Below, in pieces: positions 6,497 through 14,511 of a stretch of DNA of 15,986 nucleotides (position 1 is the first letter of the stretch; every line of letters starts with the position of its first letter). Origin of the DNA: Amoebophilaceae bacterium. Lineage in GTDB: Bacteria; Bacteroidota; Bacteroidia; Cytophagales; Amoebophilaceae. The notes beneath the pieces are model-generated. The model did no database searches. It was not told the origin of the DNA and saw only the letters and a list, made by a program, of their open reading frames with translations. The stretch is taken from the NCBI GenBank assembly GCA_025455725.1, contig JALOLY010000020.1:1-15986 (forward strand). The letters are read 5' to 3'. The position numbers were made by a program, and so were the translations under genes.

Positions 6497-7392
6497 CAAT
6501 CTCCTGCTAATACTTTCAAGATTCTGTTCAGTTCCTCCTCGCTGGCAAATGCGATCTTGATCTCACCCTTTGCCTTGGCACCTACATGGATTTTTACCTG
6601 AGTTCCTAGACAGGTAGCTAACTTAGTGCTGAACTCCTGCACAGTATCCCCCAGAATCGTTCCTGCCTTTTTCTTGCGTAATATCTTTTGGGGCTTGTCA
6701 CGTGACAGGTTCCTGACAAGTTCCTCCACATCTCTCACCGAGAGATCCTCCTCTATAATGCTCCCGAAAATACGCAGCTGTGCATCGACAGTTGCTACAT
6801 TGATAAGTGCTCGGGCATGCCCCATACTGATCTTGTGGTCTCGTAGGGCCACTTGAATGTCAGGAGGCAACTTGAGTAGTCTCAGATAATTGTTGACCGT
6901 TACCCTATTTTTACCCACCCTAGCACCTAGCGTTTCTTGCTTAATTTGACACTCTGTCAGCAATCGCTGGTAACTCAACGCTATCTCGATAGGATTCAGG
7001 TTTTCTCGCTGTACATTCTCCACAAGAGCCATTTCCAACATTTGCTGATCATCAGCAGTACGGATATAAGCGGGGATATGGGTGAGACCCGCCATCTTAG
7101 CTGCTTTTAGCCTACGCTCTCCAGCAATCAGTTGATACATCGATGGCGCTAGCTTCCTGACAGTGAGGGGTTGAACAAGTCCATGAAGTGCAATGGAGTC
7201 ACGCAACTCCTGCAAAGTAGTAAGGTCAAAATCTTTTCTAGGCTGGAATGGGTTGGCTTGAATTTGTTCGATAGCAATCTCTTGCACGGGATTAACAGCT
7301 GCTCCTTCTACCGAGAAAGGGGCGTCCGCTAACAATGCGCTTAGTCCCCTCCCTAACACACTTTTCTGCCGTGGTGCCTTTTTCTGGATCAT
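6496..7392 (-). CDS. parB: Chromosome partitioning protein ParB
   Basis: CTP-dependent DNA clamp that loads at parS and works with ParA in chromosome segregation. It is 298 residues. The N-terminus has a basic LGRGLSALL (13-21), the usual ParA-interacting segment. The CTP-binding fold includes NPFQPRKDF (47-55), GLVQPLTVR (71-79), GERRLKAA (91-98) and ENVQREN (125-131). A helix-turn-helix follows (~150-175; LGARVGKNRVTVNNYLRLLKLP) and then GHARALI. The C-terminal ~45 residues (TKLATCLGTQVKIHVGAKAKGEIKI) match the dimerisation domain. Its start overlaps parA by four bases (ATGA). The TGTCACGTGACA palindrome within it (6696-6707) is a candidate parS. Full length for the family. Confidence 0.96.
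   Translation of the reverse strand: MIQKKAPRQKSVLGRGLSALLADAPFSVEGAAVNPVQEIAIEQIQANPFQPRKDFDLTTLQELRDSIALHGLVQPLTVRKLAPSMYQLIAGERRLKAAKMAGLTHIPAYIRTADDQQMLEMALVENVQRENLNPIEIALSYQRLLTECQIKQETLGARVGKNRVTVNNYLRLLKLPPDIQVALRDHKISMGHARALINVATVDAQLRIFGSIIEEDLSVRDVEELVRNLSRDKPQKILRKKKAGTILGDTVQEFSTKLATCLGTQVKIHVGAKAKGEIKIAFASEEELNRILKVLAGD
6694..6709. promoter_or_regulatory. parS: Candidate parS site inside parB
   Basis: A perfect 12-bp palindrome TGTCACGTGACA lies at 6696-6707. Its centre TCACGTGA equals the centre of the widely conserved parS consensus TGTTTCACGTGAAACA; over the 16-mer I count 10 matches. In Bacillus subtilis a parS lies inside spo0J (parB), so the location is plausible. The outer arms deviate, so this is a candidate only. 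Confidence 0.35.
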
Positions 7393-8183
7393 ACTGCTGA
7401 TGAAGTGGTTACAGGCTGTACTGCTCGCTTATTAATAATCTCTTGAGCAAGGTTCAGATAGCTTATAGCACCTTTACTTTCTCCATCGTACAGAATAGCG
7501 GGCTTTCCGAAGCTCGGCGCTTCGCCTAGCCTGGTATTTCTAGGAATAATGGTCTCAAATATCATTTTTTGAAAGTGCTTCTTCACTTCTTCTACAATCT
7601 GATTAGCAAGACGGAGTCTGGAGTCATACATGGTCAGGAGTATACCTTCTATTTCTAATTCAGGATTTAGTCGGGACTGGATAATCTTGGTAGTATTCAG
7701 CAGCTTCCCTAGGCCTTCCAACGCAAAATATTCACATTGGACGGGTATAATCAGAGAATCGGCAGCCGTGAGTGCATTGATAGTGATGAGCCCTAGGGAG
7801 GGAGCACAGTCGATGATAATGTAGTCGTAGTCCTCACTGAGTAGTGCCAAAGGCCTGCGCATTTTTTCCTCTCTGCTTTCAAAGTTAATCATCTCCACCT
7901 CTGCTCCAACAAGGTTGATGTGTGAGGGAATGAGCCCTAGACACTGAATAGCAGTCTTTTGGACTATGCTGCTAGGCTCCACTACGTCGATCATGCATTC
8001 GTAGATGCTGCTGGTGACTTGCCTAGGATCAATGCCCAGGCCAGAAGTAGCATTGGCTTGCGGATCAATATCTATGAGGAGCGTTCTCTGTTCTAGTACA
8101 GCCAAGCTGGCAGCTAGGTTAATAGCAGTAGTTGTTTTCCCGACGCCTCCTTTTTGGTTGGCAACAGCGATTGTTCTTCCCAT
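7389..8183 (-). CDS. parA: Chromosome partitioning ATPase ParA (Soj)
   Basis: Deviant-Walker P-loop ATPase that moves ParB-parS complexes and helps position replicated origins. It is 264 residues. The deviant Walker A box KGGVGKTTTAINLA starts at residue 11, with the signature lysine in KGG. LLIDIDPQANATSGLG (35-50) is the A' box and YIIIDCAPSLGLIT (121-134) the Walker B. QCEYFALEGL (149-158), LLTMYDSR (182-189) and IIPRNTRLGEAPSFGKP (212-228) are typical of chromosomal Soj-type ParA. The protein begins directly with the Walker domain, without an N-terminal helix-turn-helix, as expected for the chromosomal type. It opens a tightly overlapping run with parB, DUF5683 and dapB. Its ATG overlaps the stop of a small upstream frame (TAATG). 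Confidence 0.96.
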   Translation of the reverse strand: MGRTIAVANQKGGVGKTTTAINLAASLAVLEQRTLLIDIDPQANATSGLGIDPRQVTSSIYECMIDVVEPSSIVQKTAIQCLGLIPSHINLVGAEVEMINFESREEKMRRPLALLSEDYDYIIIDCAPSLGLITINALTAADSLIIPVQCEYFALEGLGKLLNTTKIIQSRLNPELEIEGILLTMYDSRLRLANQIVEEVKKHFQKMIFETIIPRNTRLGEAPSFGKPAILYDGESKGAISYLNLAQEIINKRAVQPVTTSSAV

Positions 8184-8350
8184 TAAAATTCAATAGTCTG
8201 GCCCACACCCATCAAGATAAGCGTTTTACCTCGTTCTACTGCCATGTATCTTATATTCTCGTGATCCATGACAATTGCCGGAGCACCTGTCATAGTGCAA
8301 GATCTTTGCGTAAAAGGCGCACTATCTCGACAGTGCTTGTTGGAGATCAT
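8183..8350 (-). CDS. Possible small protein upstream of parA
   Basis: An ATG at 8350 opens a frame of 55 codons whose TAA overlaps the parA ATG by one base. The frame is open for a further 14 codons upstream, to a TAG. The deduced protein starts MISNKHCRDS and ends YMAVERGKTLILMGVGQTIEF, the last part looking like a beta-strand-rich stretch. I do not recognise it. One-base overlap with parA matches the overlap style of the rest of the operon and would allow translational coupling. It could be a short leader peptide, the remnant C-terminus of a lost gene, or chance. No ribosome-binding site is evident. Confidence 0.3.
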   Translation of the reverse strand: MISNKHCRDSAPFTQRSCTMTGAPAIVMDHENIRYMAVERGKTLILMGVGQTIEF

Positions 8351-9112
8351 TTTTAGGTATTCAGTTTGCTTGATTCCCCCATGTTGTGGGTGCTAGGTGC
8401 CCTTTTGAGTATCCTTGCTCTACTTTTACCACGCCTTCGACGTGATGATCCCAGGGAGTCTAAAGAGATGCTATCAGATTTGTAGCAGCATCATCTTGAA
8501 TAGCACCAGAGGATGATAGACAGGCATGCCCGCTGCATTCTCAACAGCGCGTTTACCAACCTTGTCAAGCTATTTTCAAATCAAATACAGTCCAGCCTGT
8601 ATAAGATGTTGATTGGACTCAAGAACTCGCTCTAGCTTGCCCCTCTACATAACACCTACACTTACAACACTTCCTGGAACTCGCTCCTTGATCATCGAAT
8701 CGGTGGTTAATAGCTTGATAGTCAACAGCCTCAGTTTACTAGACAATGCCCCTATTTACCATTGCCGTGCAAAGATCTCGGGTTATTGAAACGTGCTCTA
8801 ATCCACAGATTTTCTGTGAAAAGGTCTCATGTTGTACCTGCACAGCTTCGATGTCGCCAAGATGGGGCAGCCGCTTACCTGCTAAAATGCGTGAGTAGTG
8901 ATCCCGTGATTACCTCCTATTTTCTTGTGCCAACTAAACATCTCGAGGCTGGTCATGATGGCGGCTAGATGGTTATGGTCGATGCGCTCTACTCCTGCCA
9001 CGTGGTCACGTGATCACAAGAGGCTGGCATGTAATCGGCCTGCATAACATCTGTACATTAACTGTTTGTGCAAGTGGGCTGGGGGAAATTATAGGGATTG
9101 GAAAGGCCTTTT
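8351..9112. other. Intergenic region between parA and the groEL terminator
   Basis: No gene recognised on either strand. A 34-codon frame at 8381-8485 (+) encodes a short hydrophobic segment followed by PRLRRDDPRE, without further support. Structural signals are a perfect hairpin CACAGA-ttt-TCTGTG at 8804-8818 and adjacent palindromes CCACGTGG, TCACGTGA and GTGATCAC at 8998-9017. Position next to parA makes a segregation or replication role possible, but no DnaA-box cluster is seen. Decayed coding sequence is the alternative. Confidence 0.45.
8998..9017. promoter_or_regulatory. Cluster of CACGTG palindromes, candidate ParB-binding site
   Basis: Two 8-bp palindromes, CCACGTGG (8998-9005) and TCACGTGA (9006-9013), abut, and GTGATCAC (9010-9017) overlaps the second. 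TCACGTGA is the parS core and also occurs inside parB at 6698-6705; one 8-mer is expected about once per 65 kb by chance. Only the core matches the 16-bp consensus, so confidence is low. Confidence 0.25.
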
Positions 9113-9148
9113 ATAAAAGTACCTGGGCCTTTCGGACCCAGGTACTTT
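9113..9148 (-). terminator. Rho-independent terminator of groES-groEL
   Basis: On the minus strand AAAGTACCTGGG pairs perfectly with CCCAGGTACTTT (12 bp). Between them CC-GAAA-GG adds inner pairs closed by a GNRA-type loop with one bulged T. The stem runs into TTTTATAAAA. It begins 31 nt after the groEL stop, the expected place for the operon's terminator. Confidence 0.85.
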
Positions 9149-9178
9149 GGCAGCTGCCATACAACACAGGGCAGTTGA

Positions 9179-10813
9179 TTACATCATACCTCCCATACCA
9201 CCGCCCATGGCAGGCATCGAAGAAGCAGATTTTTCGTCTTCTGGCTCTTCTGCCACCACACACTCGGTAGTTAGGAGCAAAGAAGCAATGGACGCTGCGT
9301 TCTCTAACGCCAATCTGGTCACTTTGGTAGGGTCGATAACACCTGCTTTGTACAGATTTTCGTACTCATCTGTTCGGGCATTGTATCCAAAGTCTTCTTC
9401 GCCTTCTTTGACACGCTGTAGAACGATGGACCCTTCCCCTCCAGCATTGGCCACGATAGTTCTCAACGGAGCCTCTAAGGCAGCCTCCACAATGGCTACA
9501 CCTGTAGTTTGGTCTTCGTTATCTACTTGAACATTCTTCAGGGCCCCCATAGTACGGATGAGCGCAACACCTCCTCCTGGTACAATGCCTTCCTGCACAG
9601 CTGCTCTGGTAGCATGCAGGGCATCATCTACGCGGTCCTTTTTCTCCTTCATTTCAACCTCGGTAGCTGCTCCAATGTAGAGGATAGCTACGCCGCCCGA
9701 AAGCTTGGCCAGGCGCTCTTGGAGTTTCTCCCTGTCGTAGTCTGACGTGGTGTTCTCTATTTGGACTTTCAGTTGATTGACCCTTGCTTGGATGTCCTCT
9801 TTCTTACCGCTTCCATTCACAATAATGGTATTCTCTTTGTCCATGTTCACCTTCTCAGCAGTACCCAGATACTCCAGAGTAGCATTTTCGAGCTTATAGC
9901 CACGCTCTTCAGAAATCAGGGTACCCCCTGTGAGTACTGCTATGTCTTCAAGCATGGCTTTTCTTCTATCACCAAAGCCAGGTGCTTTGACGGCAGCCAC
10001 TTTGAGTGCCCCACGTATCTTATTAACCACGAGCGTTGCCAAAGCCTCCCCATCTACGTCCTCTGCGATGAGCAGTAAGGGCCTTCCAGTCTGGGATACG
10101 CTTTCCAAGAGAGGAAGCAACTCCTTCATAGAAGATATCTTCTTGTCATAGATGAGGATATAGGGATTATCGAGCTCGGCCTCCATCTTCTCTGTGTTAG
10201 TCACGAAGTAAGGCGACAGGTAACCACGGTCAAACTCCATGCCTTCTACAACTTTCACCTCCGTAGCTGTTCCTTTGGCTTCTTCTACCGTGATGACACC
10301 ATCTTTGCCCACTTTTTCCATAGCATCGGCAATCATCTTCCCGACCATGCCATCGTTATTAGCCGATATAGTAGCTACTTGCTCAATTTCCTTGGAGCCA
10401 CTGATAGGCTTGGAGTTTCTTTTGAGCTGCTCCACGACGGCTATAATAGCCTTGTCTATACCGCGCTTCAGGTCCATAGGATTAGCTCCTGCAGCTACAT
10501 TTTTAATACCGTTGGTAAAAATGGACTGTGCTAGTAGTGTAGCTGTAGTTGTACCATCTCCAGCACTGTCTGCTGTCTTAGAGGCAACCTCTTTGACAAG
10601 CTGAGCACCCATGTTTTCCACCTTGTCTTTTAACTCGATCTCTTTCGCCACAGAGATACCGTCCTTGGTAACGCTGGGCGCACCGAACTTCTTATCTAAA
10701 ATGACGTTTCGACCCTTGGGCCCGAGCGTAAGCTTAACCGCATTGGCCATGGTGTCTACACCTTTTTTTAGCTTTTCACGCGCTTCTGAACCAAACAGTA
10801 TAGTTTTTGCCAT
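9179..10813 (-). CDS. groEL: Chaperonin GroEL (60 kDa)
   Basis: Subunit of the tetradecameric ATP-dependent folding chamber in the cytoplasm, capped by GroES. The 544 residues match the usual length. Visible family signatures are KLTLGPKGRNVILDKKFGAP (27-46), the ATPase motif GDGTTTAT (85-92; Asp86 is the catalytic position), VEGMEFDRGYLSPYF, KAPGFGDRRKAMLEDIA, the AAVQEGIVPGGG element near ~405-416, and the C-terminal tail AMGGGMGGMM. It begins 49 nt after groES on the same strand and ends before a strong terminator, so groES-groEL forms a two-gene operon. No internal frame damage is seen. Confidence 0.98.
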   Translation of the reverse strand: MAKTILFGSEAREKLKKGVDTMANAVKLTLGPKGRNVILDKKFGAPSVTKDGISVAKEIELKDKVENMGAQLVKEVASKTADSAGDGTTTATLLAQSIFTNGIKNVAAGANPMDLKRGIDKAIIAVVEQLKRNSKPISGSKEIEQVATISANNDGMVGKMIADAMEKVGKDGVITVEEAKGTATEVKVVEGMEFDRGYLSPYFVTNTEKMEAELDNPYILIYDKKISSMKELLPLLESVSQTGRPLLLIAEDVDGEALATLVVNKIRGALKVAAVKAPGFGDRRKAMLEDIAVLTGGTLISEERGYKLENATLEYLGTAEKVNMDKENTIIVNGSGKKEDIQARVNQLKVQIENTTSDYDREKLQERLAKLSGGVAILYIGAATEVEMKEKKDRVDDALHATRAAVQEGIVPGGGVALIRTMGALKNVQVDNEDQTTGVAIVEAALEAPLRTIVANAGGEGSIVLQRVKEGEEDFGYNARTDEYENLYKAGVIDPTKVTRLALENAASIASLLLTTECVVAEEPEDEKSASSMPAMGGGMGGMM

Positions 10814-10862
10814 GTTGATCGTTTTTTAGGTTAAAAATTAAATTACTGAGCAGCCCACTGGG

Positions 10863-11141
10863 TTATATGACTGCATAAATATCTGACTCACGCATGATGA
10901 GATAGTCAGTACCCTCTATAGTGATTTCTGTGCCGCCATATTTACCGTACAGCACATGATCGCCAACTTTTACAGTCATAGGTTCGTCCTTCTTCCCTGG
11001 GCCTGCAGCTACCACGCTACCCCTCTGTGGCTTCTCCTTGGCCGTATCAGGAATGATGATACCGCTCGCTGTTTTTTCCTCGGCAGGGGCTGGCATGACC
11101 AACACCCTATCCGCTAAAGGTTTGATATGTACGTCGCTCAT
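10863..11141 (-). CDS. groES: Co-chaperonin GroES (10 kDa)
   Basis: Heptameric lid of the GroEL chamber. The 92-residue protein has the N-terminal strand IKPLADRVLVMPA (6-18), the mobile loop EEKTASGIIIPDTAKEKPQRG (~21-41), VVAAGPGK, VKVGDHVLYGKYGGTEI (58-74) and a C-terminal YLIMRESDIYAVI, all typical. ATG at 11141 fits the family start. It leads the groES-groEL operon. A near-palindrome 55-77 nt upstream (11196-11218) may be an operator; the classical CIRCE element (TTAGCACTC) was not found. Confidence 0.97.
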   Translation of the reverse strand: MSDVHIKPLADRVLVMPAPAEEKTASGIIIPDTAKEKPQRGSVVAAGPGKKDEPMTVKVGDHVLYGKYGGTEITIEGTDYLIMRESDIYAVI

Positions 11142-11163
11142 AGTTGATACACGTTTTAGGGTT

Positions 11164-11218
11164 TAAAGATGAGTCTTTAGGACTATGCGTCCGTACACAG
11201 TGTGTATCACATACTGTG
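11164..11218. promoter_or_regulatory. Inverted repeats upstream of groES
   Basis: At 11196-11218 a 23-bp near-palindrome has outer arms CACAGT / ACTGTG, inner arms TGT / ACA and one mismatched pair. Closer to the gene, TAAAGA-TGAG-TCTTTA (11164-11179) is a second, shorter inverted repeat. Both lie within 80 nt of the groES start, where a heat-shock repressor might bind. Neither matches CIRCE. A TAATTTTG matching the Bacteroidota -7 consensus lies further upstream on the minus strand (11301-11308), without a well-placed -33 TTG. Confidence 0.35.
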
Positions 11219-12106
11219 CCAAAACATACCGACAGGAAAGTCACTGTAATAAGATGTCCAATCTGAAACTGCCCAGCCGATTAGGTAGGTCAGAGACTGA
11301 CAAAATTACATTTGATTGGCACCGAAAATTACAGGACAACCCGCACATCGCCCCAGTCGAAGGCTCCTTGGCTGCTTCGTCGGAAGTGCACAGTCAACTT
11401 GCGTTAGTGGGATTATCCAGGCCCCAGTAGCATGGTATAGGTTGACTTGGTGGTGACACCGGACCGGACACCACAACGGCCATCAACAATGATGGTAGGT
11501 ACTGCACAAAATGACTAGCCTGGGTCGTTGGCTGAAGTGAACAGAACGTTAAAGGGTGTGTGTGCATCAGAAAAAAACTTTTGTGGGTCCATGACTGTGC
11601 CCAGCGTAACTGGCCAACGAGATATGATCCAACACCACAAGCACGGACTCTTCTCAAATAAAGATCTTCGATCGACTTCCGCTACTGGTATAGCCCATAG
11701 CCAAATTTTGCAGAAGAGAAATCGTAGTATGTAGGCTCAGATTTCTAGCATATAGGCGCTTCAAAGTAACAGGCAATTCAGGATTGCAAACGGAAGTGAG
11801 CACTAAAAATCAGTACCTGGGCCGTCGGTCTCTGGAACTTAAGTGTACGTAATTCCCCTTTAGAAGTTTTAAAAAAAACCATAGTGACTTGTTTTTTATA
11901 ATGATTCAACCAACTTAGGGTAAGCTTTTGTTGCTCATCTCAACGCTTGCATACAAGAAATAACTGCCACGGGGGCTATTTCCCTCCTCGGCCGTGTGTG
12001 CTCAGTGGTAATTAAAAGTGTATATAGCACTTTGATACAGCAGAAATGACGTTTTTTCTCAACAAATATGTTTCGGGGGATCCCCACAGCATGTCATGCG
12101 CTAGGT
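11219..12106. other. Intergenic region between groES and rnhB
   Basis: This gap separates divergent groES and rnhB. No tRNA, conserved small RNA or recognisable gene fragment was found; frames of up to about 87 codons show no family features. The part near 11865-11905 is A/T-rich, with an A-run and a T-run that could pair (AAAAAAC / GTTTTTT). AAAGTG-tatatag-CACTTT near 12016-12034 is a small inverted repeat 70-90 nt before rnhB and may belong to its promoter. Confidence 0.45.
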
Positions 12107-12721
12107 ATGCTACAACCTTACTTTTCTAATACACTGACAGAAGCAGGCTGCGATGAAGTAGGCCGGGGGTGCCTCGCCGGTCCAGTAGTGGCAGCAGCAG
12201 TCATCTTGCCAAAAAGCTTCTTTCATCCCCTGCTCAATGATTCCAAACAACTGACACCAGCACAAAGACAACTACTCAGCGAGATTATCCGGCAGCGAGC
12301 AGTGGCTTGGGCTGTGGGAGAGGCGAGCGCACAAGAAATTGACCAGTACAACATCTTACGAGCCTCATACTTGGCCATGCATCGTGCCATTGCATTGTTA
12401 CAGCCCCCACCCGCTCTGTTACTCATTGATGGAAACTGCTTTCGGCACTATCTCAAGATCCCACATCGATGCATTGTCAAAGGAGATGCCAAGTTGGCAC
12501 CCATTGCTGCTGCCTCCGTGCTAGCCAAGACGCACCGGGATGCGCTCATGCACCAGCTGGCACAAGACTTCCCAGGCTATGGCTGGGAGAGCAATGTAGG
12601 GTACCCCACACGCATGCATCGCCGAGCTATACAAAAGTTGGGGACTACACCACACCACCGTCGTAGTTTTCGACTTGCGCCATTTCATGATTCAACTACC
12701 GGGTATGGTAGGCACAGCTAA
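12107..12721 (+). CDS. rnhB: Ribonuclease HII
   Basis: Endonuclease that cuts the RNA strand of RNA-DNA hybrids and incises at single ribonucleotides in DNA. From ATG at 12107 the protein is 204 residues, the usual length. Signatures are EAGCDEVGRGCLAGPVVAAAV (12-32; metal ligands Asp16, Glu17), NDSKQLT (44-50), LLLIDGN (105-111; Asp108), KGDAKLAPIAAASVLAKTHRD (125-145; Asp145) and GYPTRMHRRAI. All four acidic catalytic positions are present. An in-frame ATG at 12068 would add 13 residues (MFRGIPTACHALG) not expected in the family; the shorter start puts the DEVGRG motif at the usual distance. It appears monocistronic. Confidence 0.95.
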   Translation: MLQPYFSNTLTEAGCDEVGRGCLAGPVVAAAVILPKSFFHPLLNDSKQLTPAQRQLLSEIIRQRAVAWAVGEASAQEIDQYNILRASYLAMHRAIALLQPPPALLLIDGNCFRHYLKIPHRCIVKGDAKLAPIAAASVLAKTHRDALMHQLAQDFPGYGWESNVGYPTRMHRRAIQKLGTTPHHRRSFRLAPFHDSTTGYGRHS

Positions 12722-12805
12722 CTCGAGTACCTGACGCAAGCACTGCCGACCAGACAATGGTTGCAGCACTAGTCCCTTGGAGCGTAAAATTGATATCGCT
12801 GCCTA

Positions 12806-12837
12806 TTGCTTGTAACGTGGTAAAAATATTAAGTTTA
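12806..12837 (+). promoter_or_regulatory. Possible promoter of the DUF2795-like gene
   Basis: TTG at 12806-12808 and TAAGTTTA at 12830-12837 are 21 nt apart and resemble the Bacteroidota promoter pair TTG / TAnnTTTG (last base differs). The start codon follows about 67 nt downstream. Weak match, could be chance. Confidence 0.25.
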
Positions 12838-12904
12838 CAAGCGTTTGGGACAAATGCTAACTAACACCAAACCGGTTTACTCACTATAACCAAAACAAGT
12901 TCCC

Positions 12905-13126
12905 ATGTACTGGACCCTTGAACTGGCTTCTTGGCTAGACGATGCTCCTTGGCCAGCCACAAAAGAAGAGCTTCTTGATTACGCAAAACGTTCGGGAGCC
13001 CCATTGGAGGTAGAAGAAAACTTGCAGAGCCTAGAGGACGATGCGCAACCCTACGATAACATCGAAGAGATATGGCCTGATTATCCGACCAAGGAGGATT
13101 TCTTCTTTCCTGAGGACGAATACTAG
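12905..13126 (+). CDS. DUF2795-like small acidic protein
   Basis: 73 residues, complete, starting MYWTLELASWLDDAPWPATK and ending WPDYPTKEDFFFPEDEY. I recognise the pattern (MYWTLELAS, APWPATKEELLDYAKRSGAP, LEVEENLQ, EEIWPDYPTK) as the short DUF2795 protein found throughout Bacteroidota. Residues ~5-45 form the helical domain and the tail is strongly acidic and aromatic. Function is unknown. It is convergent with lysC, 31 nt away, and followed by a hairpin at 13125-13165. No Shine-Dalgarno. Confidence 0.88.
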   Translation: MYWTLELASWLDDAPWPATKEELLDYAKRSGAPLEVEENLQSLEDDAQPYDNIEEIWPDYPTKEDFFFPEDEY

Positions 13127-13168
13127 GACTATATGTTGAGTGGCGTTGTGAGGCGCCCTAGTCCTTTT
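13125..13168 (+). terminator. Terminator between the DUF2795-like gene and lysC
   Basis: AGGACTA (13125-13131) pairs with TAGTCCT (13159-13165), and GGCG / CGCC inside the loop can form a nested stem. On the plus strand a short T-run follows (13165-13168). The arms overlap the stop codons of both convergent genes, so on the minus strand it may also act on lysC transcripts, although no T-run follows there. Confidence 0.5.
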
Positions 13169-14450
13169 GCACTTCCTCCTGTTGTTGGTGATGGAACACT
13201 AACTGGCAAATGTCTCCGCTCTGTTGTGACAGCAGTATTTCCTTACCTTTCAGGAACGTATTGGGCAGGTTTTCATCTTTTCCAATAACCGTTAGCAGAT
13301 GCACTCGTGCGTAGTAGCGTGTCCTGAACTTTTGGTTCAGTGCTGCTGACAGAGCACCGACCCTGCTGTGGCTGGCGTCGAGGCAGATAGACAGGGTATA
13401 AGCGCTCCTCTCCAGCACGTTTGTGTGCACGTTGTGCTTCGTGAGCTGATGCAGAACCTCTCCCAAATATTCCTCATCAAAAAACGTCAGGTCTTCCAGG
13501 CTGAGTTGAATCAGTACTTGATCTTTCCGTAAGGTATAGACGGGATGCCCTACTCGAGCAACCCCATCAGCTACTTCTGTTCCTGTTTCATGGAAACGAT
13601 GGAAGGGCTTGACGTAAAGCGGAATATGATGCGCAGCAAGGGGTTGTATAGTTTTGGGGTGCAAGACCTTAGCGCCGTAAAAAGCCATTTCAGCCATGGC
13701 TTTATAAGAGATATGCTCAAATTTGATGGCCTTCTTGAACAACTTGGGATCTGCACTCATAATCCCCGGTACATCCTTCCAGATAGTTAAGGATTGTGCT
13801 CCTAAGATAGCAGCCAGAATAGCACCGGTGAAATCAGACCCTTCCTTGCCCAATGTGGTGGTCTCTCCTTCGTCATTACTCCCAATAAATCCTTGCGTAA
13901 GCACGACTTGATTTTTCTTCAAGAGAGGACCAATGCTCTCCCTAACCCCATGTTGGGTAGCCGTCCAATCAACCTGTGCGTTGCAAAATGCACCGTTGGT
14001 CCTAATACATTTTCTGGCATCTAGCCATGCACAAGTCACATTTCTTTCTTGTAAATAGCAATCAATGAGTTGAGAGGCGATTAGTTCTCCTCCAGCCACT
14101 ACTTTACTGTAAAATTTGTCTAAAAGTGTATCATCGGCTGTGGTGTGGGCCAGTGTTTCCAAAAGCTGTTCTTGCCATAGCGCCAATGCACGGTACGCTT
14201 CTTGTCGTAGACGACGCAAGAGATGATCAATGATATCTTGGTGAAACTGATAGAGATGCTGTATGGCTACGTCATAAGGCTGGGCAGCTATCTTCTTTTG
14301 GAAGATGTCTTCTAAACCTTGGGTAGTTTTGCCCATAGCTGAGACCACGACGATTAAAGGGCGGGATTGCTCTGATGTGACCAATTGCTCAAGCTTCCTC
14401 ACTGATTCGGAATGCTGTAAACAAGCACCACCAAACTTAAATACTTTCAT
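13158..14450 (-). CDS. lysC: Aspartate kinase
   Basis: Phosphorylates L-aspartate, the first step to diaminopimelate, lysine, threonine and methionine. ATG at 14450 is chosen because it gives MKVFKFGGACLQ, the family N-terminus with KFGG at 5-8; the upstream TTG at 14465 would add five residues. Length is about 430. Kinase motifs are VVVSAMGKTT (~34-43), TTTLGKEGSDFTGAILA (~196-212), WKDVPGIMSADP (~223-234) and EMAFYGAKVLHPKTI (~253-267). The C-terminal ~120 residues (VLIQLSLEDL, LHQLTKHNVHTNVLERSAYTLSICLD) form ACT-type regulatory domains. It is monofunctional, with no fused homoserine dehydrogenase. With dapB in the same window it suggests a retained diaminopimelate route. Divergent from fbp. 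Confidence 0.95.
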   Translation of the reverse strand: MKVFKFGGACLQHSESVRKLEQLVTSEQSRPLIVVVSAMGKTTQGLEDIFQKKIAAQPYDVAIQHLYQFHQDIIDHLLRRLRQEAYRALALWQEQLLETLAHTTADDTLLDKFYSKVVAGGELIASQLIDCYLQERNVTCAWLDARKCIRTNGAFCNAQVDWTATQHGVRESIGPLLKKNQVVLTQGFIGSNDEGETTTLGKEGSDFTGAILAAILGAQSLTIWKDVPGIMSADPKLFKKAIKFEHISYKAMAEMAFYGAKVLHPKTIQPLAAHHIPLYVKPFHRFHETGTEVADGVARVGHPVYTLRKDQVLIQLSLEDLTFFDEEYLGEVLHQLTKHNVHTNVLERSAYTLSICLDASHSRVGALSAALNQKFRTRYYARVHLLTVIGKDENLPNTFLKGKEILLSQQSGDICQLVFHHQQQEEVQKD

Positions 14451-14511
14451 ACACTGTGTCACCAACTACCACTGCGATGTAAAGCTAAGCGGTAGCCTTG
14501 AGAATGTAATA

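Noticed and set aside
11394..11657. 87-codon minus-strand frame in the groES-rnhB gap
   Set aside because: No domain, no start signal and low-complexity translation; nothing supports coding.
9116..11823. Shared 12-mer AGTACCTGGGCC in the groEL terminator region and at 11812-11823
   Set aside because: Several exact 12-mer matches are expected by chance in a window this size, and the flanks do not align.
14305..14511. N-terminal extension of fbp
   Set aside because: It is antisense to the start of lysC, and the extra residues do not resemble fructose-bisphosphatase.
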